64,000 bases of DNA, taken from NCBI GenBank assembly GCA_934317845.1, contig CAKRES010000009.1, positions 41,054-105,053 of the forward strand, given 5' to 3'. Positions 26,037 to 34,430 of the stretch are shown piece by piece (the first letter of the stretch is position 1; every line of letters begins with the position of its first letter). Made by a program: the position numbers and the translations under genes. This DNA is from an uncultured Lachnospiraceae bacterium (GTDB taxonomy: Bacteria; Bacillota; Clostridia; Lachnospirales; Lachnospiraceae). Under the pieces are notes generated by a model that saw only the letters and a list, made by a program, of their open reading frames with translations, did not search any database and was not told where the DNA came from.

Positions 26037-26837
26037 TTATAAATCTGCTAAAGTCTGCAATGCATTAGAGCGGATCACACACAGATCATGCTCCTCGTAA
26101 TATGCCTGTGTCGCATATGTGCAGCGTTTTCTTACTCCATACTCGGAAATGCGGTTGAGCACCTTGGTAAAGTTCTCCGGTTTCTCCCCGCCACTACTCA
26201 AGATCAGTGTATATTCCCCACCAACCATGTCTTTGTAAAGTGTGTTATCTCCGTGGTACTCGCCCTGCAGATAGGAAGCAACCATACACACATCATCTAA
26301 CTGAGAAAATGTATAGATCGCTGTGTGAACCTTTGGTTTCTCCTCCGCTTCTACACGCTTTGTCCCATCCTTTTCCACCTTCTCAATGGATTCATTAAGT
26401 GGGATAAATGTATCATCGGCAGCTTCCTGTGCTACCTGTGAAATACCTTCCATTGCAGATTTTACAGCATCTTTTACAGCATGATAAAGTCCTTCTGCAG
26501 AATCCTCATCAAAATCTTCTTCGTCGTACTCATCAGAATCTTCCTCTTTCCCCTGTGTAAATCGTGAAAATCTGGTATCCAGTTCTTCCGGATCTGACAC
26601 TTTTGTCACAAATAACACGATACAGTCCTGGCTCACCGGAACCGCCTCGATCATAAGGGGAATGTCCTCTGCTTCAAATCCAACCTCTTCCTCTGCCTGA
26701 ATCATCAGATCACGAAAAAATGCTCTGGCTTTTTCCGAACCATAAGCAAACTCCGTAAGCATGATGTCGCGGCTATCCAAATCATCGCGGTTCAATGTGC
26801 ATTTTATCTTATTTTCACTTAGTTTCTCTATCTTCAT
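26037..26837 (-). CDS. mecA: Adaptor protein MecA
   Basis: MecA delivers substrates to the ClpC AAA+ unfoldase for ClpP degradation and controls competence and stress factors in Firmicutes. The N-terminal MKIEKLSENKIKCTLNRDDLDSRDI matches the substrate-binding domain. An acidic linker (about 95-125, EDSDEYDEEDFDED) leads to the ClpC-binding C-terminal domain with IYTFSQLDDVCMVASYL, then YTLILSSGG and YGVRKRCTYATQAYYEEHD. The 266-residue length is slightly above the Bacillus protein. GGAGGG lies 10 bases before the ATG. Monocistronic. Confidence 0.92.
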   Translation of the reverse strand: MKIEKLSENKIKCTLNRDDLDSRDIMLTEFAYGSEKARAFFRDLMIQAEEEVGFEAEDIPLMIEAVPVSQDCIVLFVTKVSDPEELDTRFSRFTQGKEEDSDEYDEEDFDEDSAEGLYHAVKDAVKSAMEGISQVAQEAADDTFIPLNESIEKVEKDGTKRVEAEEKPKVHTAIYTFSQLDDVCMVASYLQGEYHGDNTLYKDMVGGEYTLILSSGGEKPENFTKVLNRISEYGVRKRCTYATQAYYEEHDLCVIRSNALQTLADL

Positions 26838-26880
26838 GACACATCATCCCTCCATTTTCTAGAATAGCTTTGATAGAAGA

Positions 26881-27090
26881 TTATGCGTTTTCGTTCTCCA
26901 AAAACTTGTTGAGATCTTCTACCAGAATGTCTGCATCCATTCCATGTACTGCAGCAGCTTCCTCCAAAGACTCTCCCTGAGAAGCCGGACATCCGATACA
27001 TCCCATGCCGGAAGCCATAAGAATTGCTGCATTACCCGGATGAATTGCTAAAATATCTGAAATAATCATATCCTTCGTGATCTTAACCAT
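26881..27090 (-). CDS. DUF1858 small CxxC protein
   Basis: A 69-residue protein beginning MVKITKDMIISDILAIHPGNA, with GMGCIGCPAS (CxxC) near residue 30 and ESLEEAAAVHGMD. This is the DUF1858 layout, found alone or fused to redox and hybrid-cluster proteins in anaerobes. A redox or cluster-binding role is likely but unproven. AGGAGG precedes the ATG at 27090 by 10 bases. It is divergent from the pfl locus, and its GCI(G)C motif resembles that of the Cys protein inside that locus. Confidence 0.82.
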   Translation of the reverse strand: MVKITKDMIISDILAIHPGNAAILMASGMGCIGCPASQGESLEEAAAVHGMDADILVEDLNKFLENENA

Positions 27091-27210
27091 AGTATATGTT
27101 CCTCCTTCAATAAATGGAATATAATTTTTGATCATTCTTAGTCACACTATTATAATACGCACCTATCATAATTTCAAGCATAATAAATGTGAAAAAAGTA
27201 CGAAATGGCA

Positions 27211-27387
27211 ATGACAACTTCAACCATTTTTGCTATAATATAAGGTAGTTTTAAGGACATGCATAACAAGTGTGGCTACGCTTTCCAGAATTTACCGCAA
27301 TACCCTATATTTCAAGGGATTGTACCAAATAAAGTACAAGAAATTTGGGAAAATCAGATTGACGTGTATACAGTATTCAACTATAAT
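27211..27387 (+). promoter_or_regulatory. Tandem promoters of the pfl locus
   Basis: P1: ATGACA (27211-27216), 17 bp, TATAAT (27234-27239). P2: TTGACG (27359-27364), 17 bp, TATAAT (27382-27387). Both point at pflB, giving leaders of about 215 and 70 nt before the ATG at 27463. No clear Rex or CRP site is seen. The 370-bp gap 27091-27462 holds nothing else I can name. Confidence 0.7.
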
Positions 27388-27462
27388 TCTGGTATAGTCA
27401 AAAGACGTTATTTATGTCTTTATACAAAAAAATTAAATAATTTACAAGGAGGAATTTTTAAA

Positions 27463-29490
27463 ATGAAAATGAATTCAGATGCGTGGAACGGTTTTGAAGC
27501 CGGTCAGTGGATGCGTGACATCAACACAAGAGATTTCATTCAGCACAACTACACTCCATATGAGGGTGACGACTCATTCTTACAGGGACCTACTCAGAAC
27601 ACAAAAGATTTATGGCAGATGGTTTTAGATCTTTCTAAGAAAGAAAGAGAAGCCGGCGGTGTATTAGATATGGATACCAAAGTAGTTTCTACTTTGACTT
27701 CTCATGGTCCTGGATATCTTGACAAGTCCAAAGAGACGATCGTTGGATTCCAGACTGACAAACCTTTCAAGAGAGGTATGAACATCTACGGTGGTGTTCG
27801 TATGGCAGTTAAGGCTTGCGAGGACAATGGTTACACTGTAGATCCTGAGATCGTTGAGTTCTTCACAACTCACAGAAAGACACACAATGCTGGTGTATTT
27901 GATGTTTACGATCCAGAGATCAGAAGATGCCGTTCTAATCACATCATCACTGGTCTTCCAGATGCATACGGACGTGGACGTATCATTGGTGACTACCGTC
28001 GTGTAGCTTTATACGGAACTGATTACCTGATCGAAGACAAGAAAGCTCAGAAAGAGTCTTTTGGTACTGTTTATACAGACGATGTAATCCGTGGTAAAGA
28101 AGAGATCTCTGAGCAGATCCGTGCTTTACAGGAGTTAACAAAGATGGCTGCTTCTTACGGCTTTGATATTTCAAAACCTGCTAAAAACGTACAGGAAGCT
28201 ATCCAGTTCTTATACTTCGGTTACTTAGGTGCTGTTAAAGAGCAGAACGGTGCTGCTATGTCTCTGGGACGTACTGCTACATTCTTAGATGTTTACGCTG
28301 AGCGTGACTTAAAGAACGGTACTTTCACAGAGGAGCAGATCCAGGAATTCATCGATCACTTCATCATGAAGTTACGTTGCGTAAAATTCGCTCGTACTCC
28401 TGAGTACAACTCAATCTTCGCTGGTGATCCGGTTTGGGTAACTGAGTCATTAGGTGGTATGGGTGTTGACGGACGTACCTTAGTTTCTAAGATGAGCTTC
28501 CGTTACTTAAATACTCTGAACAACTTAGGTGCAGCTCCAGAGCCAAACTTAACTGTACTTTGGTCTAACCGTCTTCCAGAAGGATGGAAGAAGTTCTGTG
28601 CTAAGATGTCTATCAAGTCATCTTCTATCCAGTACGAGAACGATGAGTTAATGAGACCTGTTCATGGTGATGACTACGGTATCGCTTGTTGTGTATCTTC
28701 TATGAGAATCGGTAAGGATATGCAGTTCTTCGGAGCTCGTGCAAACCTTGCTAAGTGTCTGTTATACGCAATCAACGGTGGTGTCGATGAGTTAACAAAG
28801 GTTCAGGTAGGACCTGCTTACCGTCCAATCACTTCTGAGTACTTAGACTACGATGAGGTTATTGACAAGTATAAGACAATGATCAAGTGGTTAGCTGGTG
28901 TTTATGTAAGCGCATTGAACATCATCCACTACATGCATGACAAGTATGCATACGAGAGAATTCAGATGGCTTTACATGACAGAGATGTAAAGAGATACTT
29001 CGCAACTGGTATTGCTGGACTTTCTTGTGTAGCTGATTCTTTATCTGCTATCAAGTACGCAAAGGTTAAAGCAATCCGTGATGAGGATGGTATCGTTACT
29101 TCTTACGAAGTAGAGGGAGATTTCCCTAAATATGGTAACAATGATGATCGTGTAGACAGCATTGCTGTAGAGTTAGTTACATTCTTCATGAACGAGTTAA
29201 GATCTCATCATGTATATCGTAACGGTGTACCTTCAATGTCTGTATTAACAATCACATCTAACGTAACTTATGGTAAGAACACTGGTGATACTCCATGTGG
29301 ACGTAAGCATGGACAGCCTTTAGCTCCAGGTGCTAACCCAATGCACGGAAGAGATTCTCATGGTGCAATTGCATCCTTATCTTCTGTTGCTAAGCTTCCT
29401 TACAAGGATGCACAGGATGGTATTTCTAATACATTTACCATCGTTCCAAACGCACTTGGTAAAGATACTGTGATCGCTGGCGATTTATAG
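27463..29490 (+). CDS. pflB: Pyruvate formate-lyase core without its glycyl-radical domain
   Basis: This enzyme converts pyruvate and CoA to acetyl-CoA and formate. The N-terminus (SDAWNGFEAGQWMRDINTRDFI) is typical, and the active-site pair C409-C410 lies in YGIACCVSSM. The protein ends at residue 675 (SNTFTIVPNALGKDTVIAGDL), exactly before the C-terminal hairpin that carries the radical glycine in normal 740-760-residue PFLs. That part is encoded separately at 29750-29992. AGGAGG sits 10 bases before the ATG; a longer open frame to 27259 would run through both promoters. Codon use is strongly biased (GGT, GCT, CGT, TTA), as expected for a very highly expressed gene. Confidence 0.9.
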   Translation: MKMNSDAWNGFEAGQWMRDINTRDFIQHNYTPYEGDDSFLQGPTQNTKDLWQMVLDLSKKEREAGGVLDMDTKVVSTLTSHGPGYLDKSKETIVGFQTDKPFKRGMNIYGGVRMAVKACEDNGYTVDPEIVEFFTTHRKTHNAGVFDVYDPEIRRCRSNHIITGLPDAYGRGRIIGDYRRVALYGTDYLIEDKKAQKESFGTVYTDDVIRGKEEISEQIRALQELTKMAASYGFDISKPAKNVQEAIQFLYFGYLGAVKEQNGAAMSLGRTATFLDVYAERDLKNGTFTEEQIQEFIDHFIMKLRCVKFARTPEYNSIFAGDPVWVTESLGGMGVDGRTLVSKMSFRYLNTLNNLGAAPEPNLTVLWSNRLPEGWKKFCAKMSIKSSSIQYENDELMRPVHGDDYGIACCVSSMRIGKDMQFFGARANLAKCLLYAINGGVDELTKVQVGPAYRPITSEYLDYDEVIDKYKTMIKWLAGVYVSALNIIHYMHDKYAYERIQMALHDRDVKRYFATGIAGLSCVADSLSAIKYAKVKAIRDEDGIVTSYEVEGDFPKYGNNDDRVDSIAVELVTFFMNELRSHHVYRNGVPSMSVLTITSNVTYGKNTGDTPCGRKHGQPLAPGANPMHGRDSHGAIASLSSVAKLPYKDAQDGISNTFTIVPNALGKDTVIAGDL

Positions 29491-29503
29491 GAAGTGAGAA
29501 ATC

Positions 29504-29725
29504 ATGTCTGATACAACCAATCAACAGATTAACGATGTTGTTGCAATGTTAGACGGATTTATGGCACGAGGAGGCGGTCATATGAATGTAGAGTTTGATG
29601 ATCCCTCCTCTACAGTAAAAGAAGTGGAAGAGCTTGGCTGCATTGATTGTGCCAAGAATCTCGCTTGTTCTGTTCCAACCTTAATGGAAGGAGTAGACGA
29701 TCTTCATACAGAGGAACAACAATAA
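29504..29725 (+). CDS. Glycyl-radical-domain paralogue with a cysteine motif in place of the radical loop
   Basis: A 73-residue protein between the PFL core and its detached radical domain. Residues 5-29 (TNQQINDVVAMLDGF, then GGGHMNV) align with residues 4-28 of the radical protein downstream. The PENYPQL-RVSGYAV part is absent and replaced by an acidic tail with C46-I-D-C49 and C55 (CxxC-x5-C). It therefore cannot carry the glycyl radical. Possible roles are a placeholder or chaperone for the empty radical-domain site, a redox or metal sensor, or an oxygen-protective subunit; all are inference. Its codon use is less optimised than its neighbours'. It starts 13 bp after pflB. Confidence 0.8.
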   Translation: MSDTTNQQINDVVAMLDGFMARGGGHMNVEFDDPSSTVKEVEELGCIDCAKNLACSVPTLMEGVDDLHTEEQQ

Positions 29726-29749
29726 TAAAACTAACAGGAGGTATTTAAG

Positions 29750-29992
29750 ATGGAAGCAACTGCTAATCAGATCGATAACTTAGTAAATATGTTAGATGGT
29801 TACACCGAGAAAGGTGGATATCATCTTAACGTTAACGTATTAAACAGAGACACATTATTAGATGCTCAGAAGCATCCTGAGAACTATCCTCAGTTAACAA
29901 TCCGTGTATCTGGATACGCTGTTAACTTCATCAAGTTAACAAAAGAGCAGCAGGATGACGTTATCTCTCGTACATTCCACGAGTCTATGTAA
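29750..29992 (+). CDS. Stand-alone glycyl-radical subunit of split pyruvate formate-lyase
   Basis: The 80-residue protein corresponds to the C-terminal domain of PFL: NLVNMLDGYTEKGGYHLNVNV, HPENYPQLTIRVSGYAVNF with the radical glycine at residue 55, and the typical ending QQDDVISRTFHESM. Joined to the 675-residue core it restores a normal PFL length of about 755. It has its own AGGAGG eight bases before the ATG and the same optimised codon use as pflB, so it is expressed and not a frameshift relic. It resembles GrcA/YfiD, but here it must be essential because the core lacks any radical domain. The activase is pflA, just downstream. Confidence 0.9.
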   Translation: MEATANQIDNLVNMLDGYTEKGGYHLNVNVLNRDTLLDAQKHPENYPQLTIRVSGYAVNFIKLTKEQQDDVISRTFHESM

Positions 29993-30015
29993 TCCCTGCC
30001 AAAAGGATAAAAATC

Positions 30016-30048
30016 AGCGGAAGAAGCAAGCTCTTCTTCCGCTTTTTT
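30016..30048 (+). terminator. Terminator after the pfl structural genes
   Basis: Perfect 11-bp GC-rich arms (30016-30026 and 30033-30043) with a 6-base loop, followed by six Ts. It separates the abundant pfl message from pflA. Confidence 0.9.
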
Positions 30049-30144
30049 AATAAACCGATACGTGAGAAAAGACTTTTTTTCAGGTATGAGTTTATTAAAA
30101 TTACTTCATACTTACTATAAGATATTATATAAGGAGGACTTACT

Positions 30145-30894
30145 ATGAAAGGATATGTTCATTCAATCGAAACCTTCGGAACAGTAGATGGACCCGGAAC
30201 ACGTTACGTCGTATTTGTACAGGGATGTCCTATGCGCTGCAAATATTGCCATAATCCGGACACCTGGACCCCAAATGTCGGCAATCAGATGGATACCGAT
30301 GAAATCATAAAAGACTACGAAGGATACAAAGAATTTTATAAAAATGGCGGCATGACTGTAACAGGCGGGGAACCACTGCTGCAGATTGACTTCTTAACAG
30401 AGTTATTTGAAAAAGCAAAAGCACATGGCATACACACCGCACTGGATACATCTGGTATTATTTACAATGAAAATAATGAAGCACTGATGAAGAAATTTGA
30501 TCGCCTGATCCAGTCTGTTGATCTGGTATTGCTTGATATTAAACACATTGATCCAGAGAAACACAAAGAGCTTACCAGCCAGCCAAACGACCAGATTCTG
30601 GCATTTGCAAGATATCTGGACCGTAACAACATTCCGGTTTGGATCCGTCACGTTGTTGTACCGGGAATTACTGATAACGAAGAGTATCTGACTAAATTAG
30701 GAGAGTTTCTCGGCACGTTAAATAACATAAAAGCATTGGATATCCTTCCATATCATACGATGGGTGTTATCAAATATGAAAATCTGGGTATCGACTATCC
30801 ATTAAAAGGTGTTCCTGCCCTTACAAAAGAACAGGGGCATGCAGCAAGAGAAATTGTGCGTGCAGCATACCACAAAGTAAAAGATGAGCAGTAA
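30145..30894 (+). CDS. pflA: Pyruvate formate-lyase activating enzyme
   Basis: This radical-SAM enzyme abstracts a hydrogen from the radical glycine of PFL. The [4Fe-4S] motif C28-x3-C32-x2-C35 lies in QGCPMRCKYCHNPD, after the family N-terminus SIETFGTVDGPGTRYVVF. VTGGEPLLQ (about 76-84) binds SAM, and DILPYHTMG is near the C-terminus. The 249-residue length is standard. AAGGAGG lies nine bases before the ATG. It follows the pfl terminator, so it is either expressed by read-through or from its own weak upstream promoter. Confidence 0.95.
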   Translation: MKGYVHSIETFGTVDGPGTRYVVFVQGCPMRCKYCHNPDTWTPNVGNQMDTDEIIKDYEGYKEFYKNGGMTVTGGEPLLQIDFLTELFEKAKAHGIHTALDTSGIIYNENNEALMKKFDRLIQSVDLVLLDIKHIDPEKHKELTSQPNDQILAFARYLDRNNIPVWIRHVVVPGITDNEEYLTKLGEFLGTLNNIKALDILPYHTMGVIKYENLGIDYPLKGVPALTKEQGHAAREIVRAAYHKVKDEQ

Positions 30895-30947
30895 TTTTTT
30901 ATTGACATTTTTTCTCTGATTTGCCAACGTTTTTGTCGTAAAAAGGC

Positions 30948-30976
30948 TTGCTATTACTGGTTTTTTGGAGTACAAT
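30948..30976 (+). promoter_or_regulatory. Ferredoxin promoter
   Basis: TTGCTA (30948-30953), 17-bp spacer, TACAAT (30971-30976), about 60 bp before the ferredoxin start. Confidence 0.6.
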
Positions 30977-31041
30977 TAGATTGTTAAATGACTAACGATG
31001 TTGGTCAGGCATAGGAAGTAATATAAAAGGAGGTAATTACC

Positions 31042-31212
31042 ATGGCATACGTAATTAACGATGGTTGTGTATCTTGCGGAGCTTGTGCAGGTGCTTGTCC
31101 TGTAGGAGCTATTTCTGAGGGAGATGGCAAGTTCGAAATTGATGCAGATACTTGCATTTCTTGTGGAGCTTGTGCAGGTACTTGTCCTACAGGTGTCATT
31201 TCTGAAGAGTAA
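31042..31212 (+). CDS. 2[4Fe-4S] clostridial-type ferredoxin
   Basis: A 56-residue protein of two near-identical halves, each with CxxCGACAG(A/T)CP: GCVSCGACAGACPVG and TCISCGACAGTCPTG, eight cysteines in all. It is a low-potential electron carrier for pyruvate:ferredoxin oxidoreductase, hydrogenase and Rnf-type reactions, and a plausible electron source for the radical-SAM activase upstream. AAGGAGG is nine bases before the ATG. It is monocistronic, with its own promoter and a very strong terminator, which suggests high expression. Confidence 0.95.
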   Translation: MAYVINDGCVSCGACAGACPVGAISEGDGKFEIDADTCISCGACAGTCPTGVISEE

Positions 31213-31232
31213 TCACACAGAAGCAGGATTTT

Positions 31233-31278
31233 AAAAAGGTTATACACATTTATGTGCATAAATGTGTATAACCTTTTT
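31233..31278 (+). terminator. Strong terminator after the ferredoxin gene
   Basis: Perfect 22-bp arms (31233-31254 and 31257-31278) with a minimal loop, ending in a T-run; an unusually long uninterrupted stem. Confidence 0.9.
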
Positions 31279-31296
31279 TTCATTTCTTGATCAAAT

Positions 31297-31332
31297 AAGA
31301 AAAAACATCTATCCTTTTTTGGATAAATGTTT
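31297..31332 (-). terminator. Terminator of the GH3 gene
   Basis: On the minus strand, AAACATTTATCC (31332-31321) pairs with GGATAGATGTTT (31314-31303) and is followed by Ts, 37 bp past the GH3 stop. Confidence 0.75.
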
Positions 31333-31368
31333 CTTTCTTATATTTTCATTTTTAAAGAAGTTTCTTTT

Positions 31369-34176
31369 TTACAGATCTTCCACCCAGTAATCTCTCTTTT
31401 CCGGATCAATCACTTCATCTGTGAGTTCAAATTTTATATTCTTAAGCTTCACTCCATTTTTTGCTACATAAAGACGCATCACTCTGAAACGCTCCAGACA
31501 GTAAATCTTCTTCGTGATAGAAACGTCCTCTCCGCCTGTTCCATTAAACGTAAAGGAAGTGATCGGCGTACCGAGAATAAAAAGTGTGCATGGAATCTGT
31601 GCCAATTCTGAAAGTTCGGAGCTTCCGGTCAGTGTCACATGATAAGAACCAGGGGTCTGTACGTCAAATGCAAGAATGTAATTGGTACCTGCTTTGGATT
31701 CTTTGTCACCCAGATTGATCGTAATACTCTTATCCAGTGTGATAAACTCAACGTCCTTCGCATTAATGTCATCTTCATCCTGCGGCTTATTGATGATCTC
31801 AACTGTTGTACCAGTTCCCATCTGACGTTTCATTGCTTCGCTCTTCATAACAAAGGAAACAATATTTTTTGCACACCGCTGCAGCTCTGCGCGTGTAATC
31901 TCACCATTTTCAAGTGCTTCTAATGTATTATCACCAGATGCATTTGTAGCACCATCCGGACAAACCATATAAAGATCATTCTGGGAACGTGCCATTTGAG
32001 CAAAGTCTGTCATGTTCTGCTCCTGTCCACGCACGTTAATGCTCGCCCACCAGTCGGTCATCACAATACCATCAAAGCCCCACTGTTCACGAAGAATCGT
32101 TGTATTCAGATCATAATTTCCCGCTGTAAACAGACCATTAACTGAACCATAGGTCGTCATGATAGAATCTGCATAGCCACTCTTTACCGCAATCTCAAAG
32201 CCTTTTAAATAAAGCTCACGAAGGGCACGCTCGGATACAATACTGTCTGTCACTCTACGTTTATATTCCTGGTTATTTGCACAAAAATGCTTGATCGTAC
32301 CGCTTACACCCTGGCTCTTTAATCCCTTTAACTGGCCGGCTGCCATCTGACCGGTAAGGTATGGATCCTCGGAAAAATACTCAAAATTTCTTCCGTTTAA
32401 TGGATGACGGTGCAGGTTCATACCAGGTCCTAACAGGCACTCTACATGATTGGAGATCATCTCAAGACCAAGCAATGCATAAAGTTGTTCCATCAATCTG
32501 ACATTAAAGGTACAGCCAAGCATTGTTCCATTTGGAAGAGAAAATGCTTTTGCTCCACTATCCAAACGCATGCCGGACGGACCATCGTCACAGCATACTG
32601 CAGGGATACCATAAGAGGTAAGAGAATCAGACACCCCACCAAAAGCAGAAGCAGTACCTGCGGTTACTCGGCTGCTTCCCATTCCTTCTCCACGGATGAT
32701 CGAAGCAAGATCCTCATCATAAAACTGTGCAACAAAATCATCCAAGGACTGTTTTCCTTCTGCCACATCAGCCAGCATGATCTTCTCCTCTGTATTCTTT
32801 TTCAATTCCTCAGGAAGACTCTTCTTTCTGCGCTCCTCTTCCATTACCTGAAGCAGCGGCACTTCTTCCTTTACAAGACTGATACTGCCATCTTCCTGCT
32901 CCACTGCCTTATCCCGTTCAAATGCTTCTACTGGCGCAAGAGCCTGAGAAAGCTGCTCTACCACCTTGCACTCAGGCAATGTAAAAGTGATCATATTAGA
33001 TGCCGATCTAACATTACTTCCGACATATAATTCATAGTTTCCTTCCTCTAATACAAATGCATAGGCATGGCCGGTTACCCCACTATCATCATAGGAAGCC
33101 ATATTACACATTGGAATTGTGAACGTCAGCACTTCGCTCTCTCCCGGCTGTAAACATTCTGTTTTGTCAAATGCAACCAGAACGCGGCTCGCTTTACCTA
33201 ATTTGCCCTGTGGTGCTTTGGCATATACCTGAACAACTTCTTTTCCGGCATAAGCCCCTGTATTCGTTACGGTAACCAAAAGAGTGATAACACCCTCGTC
33301 TAAATTTACCTGTTCCTCTTTCTTCTCAATAGAAAATGTAGTATAGGAAAGTCCATATCCAAATGGATAGCGCACACGATCCTTTGCAAATGTCTCAAAA
33401 TAACGATACCCCACAAAAATATCTTCCTGATAGAAGTTACGCTTTGGATCACCAAAATTAGCATCCGAAGGATAATCTTTGATCTTCTTTGCAATCGTGT
33501 CTGTCAGTTTACCGGATGGACTTACCTTTCCTGTTAAAACATCTGCAACGCCGCTTCCACCAGTCATACCGCCCTGCCATACATAAAGTATTGCATCCGG
33601 TCTGCACTGATCAAAAGAATTCATGTCAATAATACCACCGACATTCAGTAAAACAACCATGCGTGAAAAATATTTACGTACATTTTTTAACATCTGCTCT
33701 TCCACATCTGTCAGACGATAAGCACCCTTTTCATCATGGTTATCCCGATCTTCACCTGCAGTACGCCCAATGATCACGATAGCTGTATCCGAACAGTCTG
33801 CCGCCTGTTTTGCAAGCTCTTCTGATACTTCCATTTCTTCCTGTGACCATGGCTCTTTTCCCCATCCTTCGCCTTCGTCAAAAGGATGTGTTTCTTCCCA
33901 TTTCTCATAAACTTCTCTTAACGACTCGTTGATCACAACCGCATTGCTCTCTTTGAGTCCCTCTACAATATCTGTCACCTTAGACACATTTACCATACCA
34001 CCTGATCCGGTTCCGCTCTTATAATAATGTGTCTGGATTCGGCCAAATATTGACACTTTTTCATTTTTCGGAAGAGGAAGTACCCCGTTGTTATTTTCCA
34101 GCAGTACAATACCTTCTGCCACTGCTTGTCTTGCAATATTCAAATATTCCTTCCAATCTAACACTTTTTTCTCCAT
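31369..34176 (-). CDS. GH3 beta-glucosidase-like enzyme with permuted domain order
   Basis: This 935-residue glycoside hydrolase has the GH3 C-terminal domain first (ARQAVAEGIVLLENNNGVLPLP, about 15-300, then a fibronectin-III-like part around 310-410). The catalytic (beta/alpha)8 domain follows (about 510-800), with DDGPSGMR, LLGPGMNLHRHPLNGRNFEYF, TIKHFCANNQEY and the nucleophile Asp in GIVMTDWW. A C-terminal beta domain (about 810-935) may bind carbohydrate. The reversed order is known for some rumen and gut Clostridia beta-glucosidases (Ruminococcus albus, Butyrivibrio). No signal peptide is visible, so it is probably cytoplasmic. AGGAGG lies eight bases before the ATG at 34176. Confidence 0.9.
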   Translation of the reverse strand: MEKKVLDWKEYLNIARQAVAEGIVLLENNNGVLPLPKNEKVSIFGRIQTHYYKSGTGSGGMVNVSKVTDIVEGLKESNAVVINESLREVYEKWEETHPFDEGEGWGKEPWSQEEMEVSEELAKQAADCSDTAIVIIGRTAGEDRDNHDEKGAYRLTDVEEQMLKNVRKYFSRMVVLLNVGGIIDMNSFDQCRPDAILYVWQGGMTGGSGVADVLTGKVSPSGKLTDTIAKKIKDYPSDANFGDPKRNFYQEDIFVGYRYFETFAKDRVRYPFGYGLSYTTFSIEKKEEQVNLDEGVITLLVTVTNTGAYAGKEVVQVYAKAPQGKLGKASRVLVAFDKTECLQPGESEVLTFTIPMCNMASYDDSGVTGHAYAFVLEEGNYELYVGSNVRSASNMITFTLPECKVVEQLSQALAPVEAFERDKAVEQEDGSISLVKEEVPLLQVMEEERRKKSLPEELKKNTEEKIMLADVAEGKQSLDDFVAQFYDEDLASIIRGEGMGSSRVTAGTASAFGGVSDSLTSYGIPAVCCDDGPSGMRLDSGAKAFSLPNGTMLGCTFNVRLMEQLYALLGLEMISNHVECLLGPGMNLHRHPLNGRNFEYFSEDPYLTGQMAAGQLKGLKSQGVSGTIKHFCANNQEYKRRVTDSIVSERALRELYLKGFEIAVKSGYADSIMTTYGSVNGLFTAGNYDLNTTILREQWGFDGIVMTDWWASINVRGQEQNMTDFAQMARSQNDLYMVCPDGATNASGDNTLEALENGEITRAELQRCAKNIVSFVMKSEAMKRQMGTGTTVEIINKPQDEDDINAKDVEFITLDKSITINLGDKESKAGTNYILAFDVQTPGSYHVTLTGSSELSELAQIPCTLFILGTPITSFTFNGTGGEDVSITKKIYCLERFRVMRLYVAKNGVKLKNIKFELTDEVIDPEKRDYWVEDL

Positions 34177-34430
34177 ATTTTCCGCCTCCTTCATGTTATT
34201 TCCTTTTTCTTGGGTTGTTCCCGTTTTTCGTGATTTCATTATAACAAATCAAAGTACGCCAAAAAAGACTCTTATCTGACATCATTTAGGGTAGATATTG
34301 ACCTTTTTTGACGAAAGATTGTATACGAATCTGGTTTCCTTTGCGAATATTTTATATTACAATAAAGAAAACGTTAAAAATAAGACGTCACTCACAAATG
34401 ATGACACAATAAAAATCAGGGAGGCATCTT

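Noticed and set aside
29488..29750. The pfl split as a sequencing frameshift or nonsense error
   Set aside because: The radical-domain gene has its own ATG and strong ribosome site, and an unrelated-length paralogue lies between the halves. A single base error cannot produce this arrangement.
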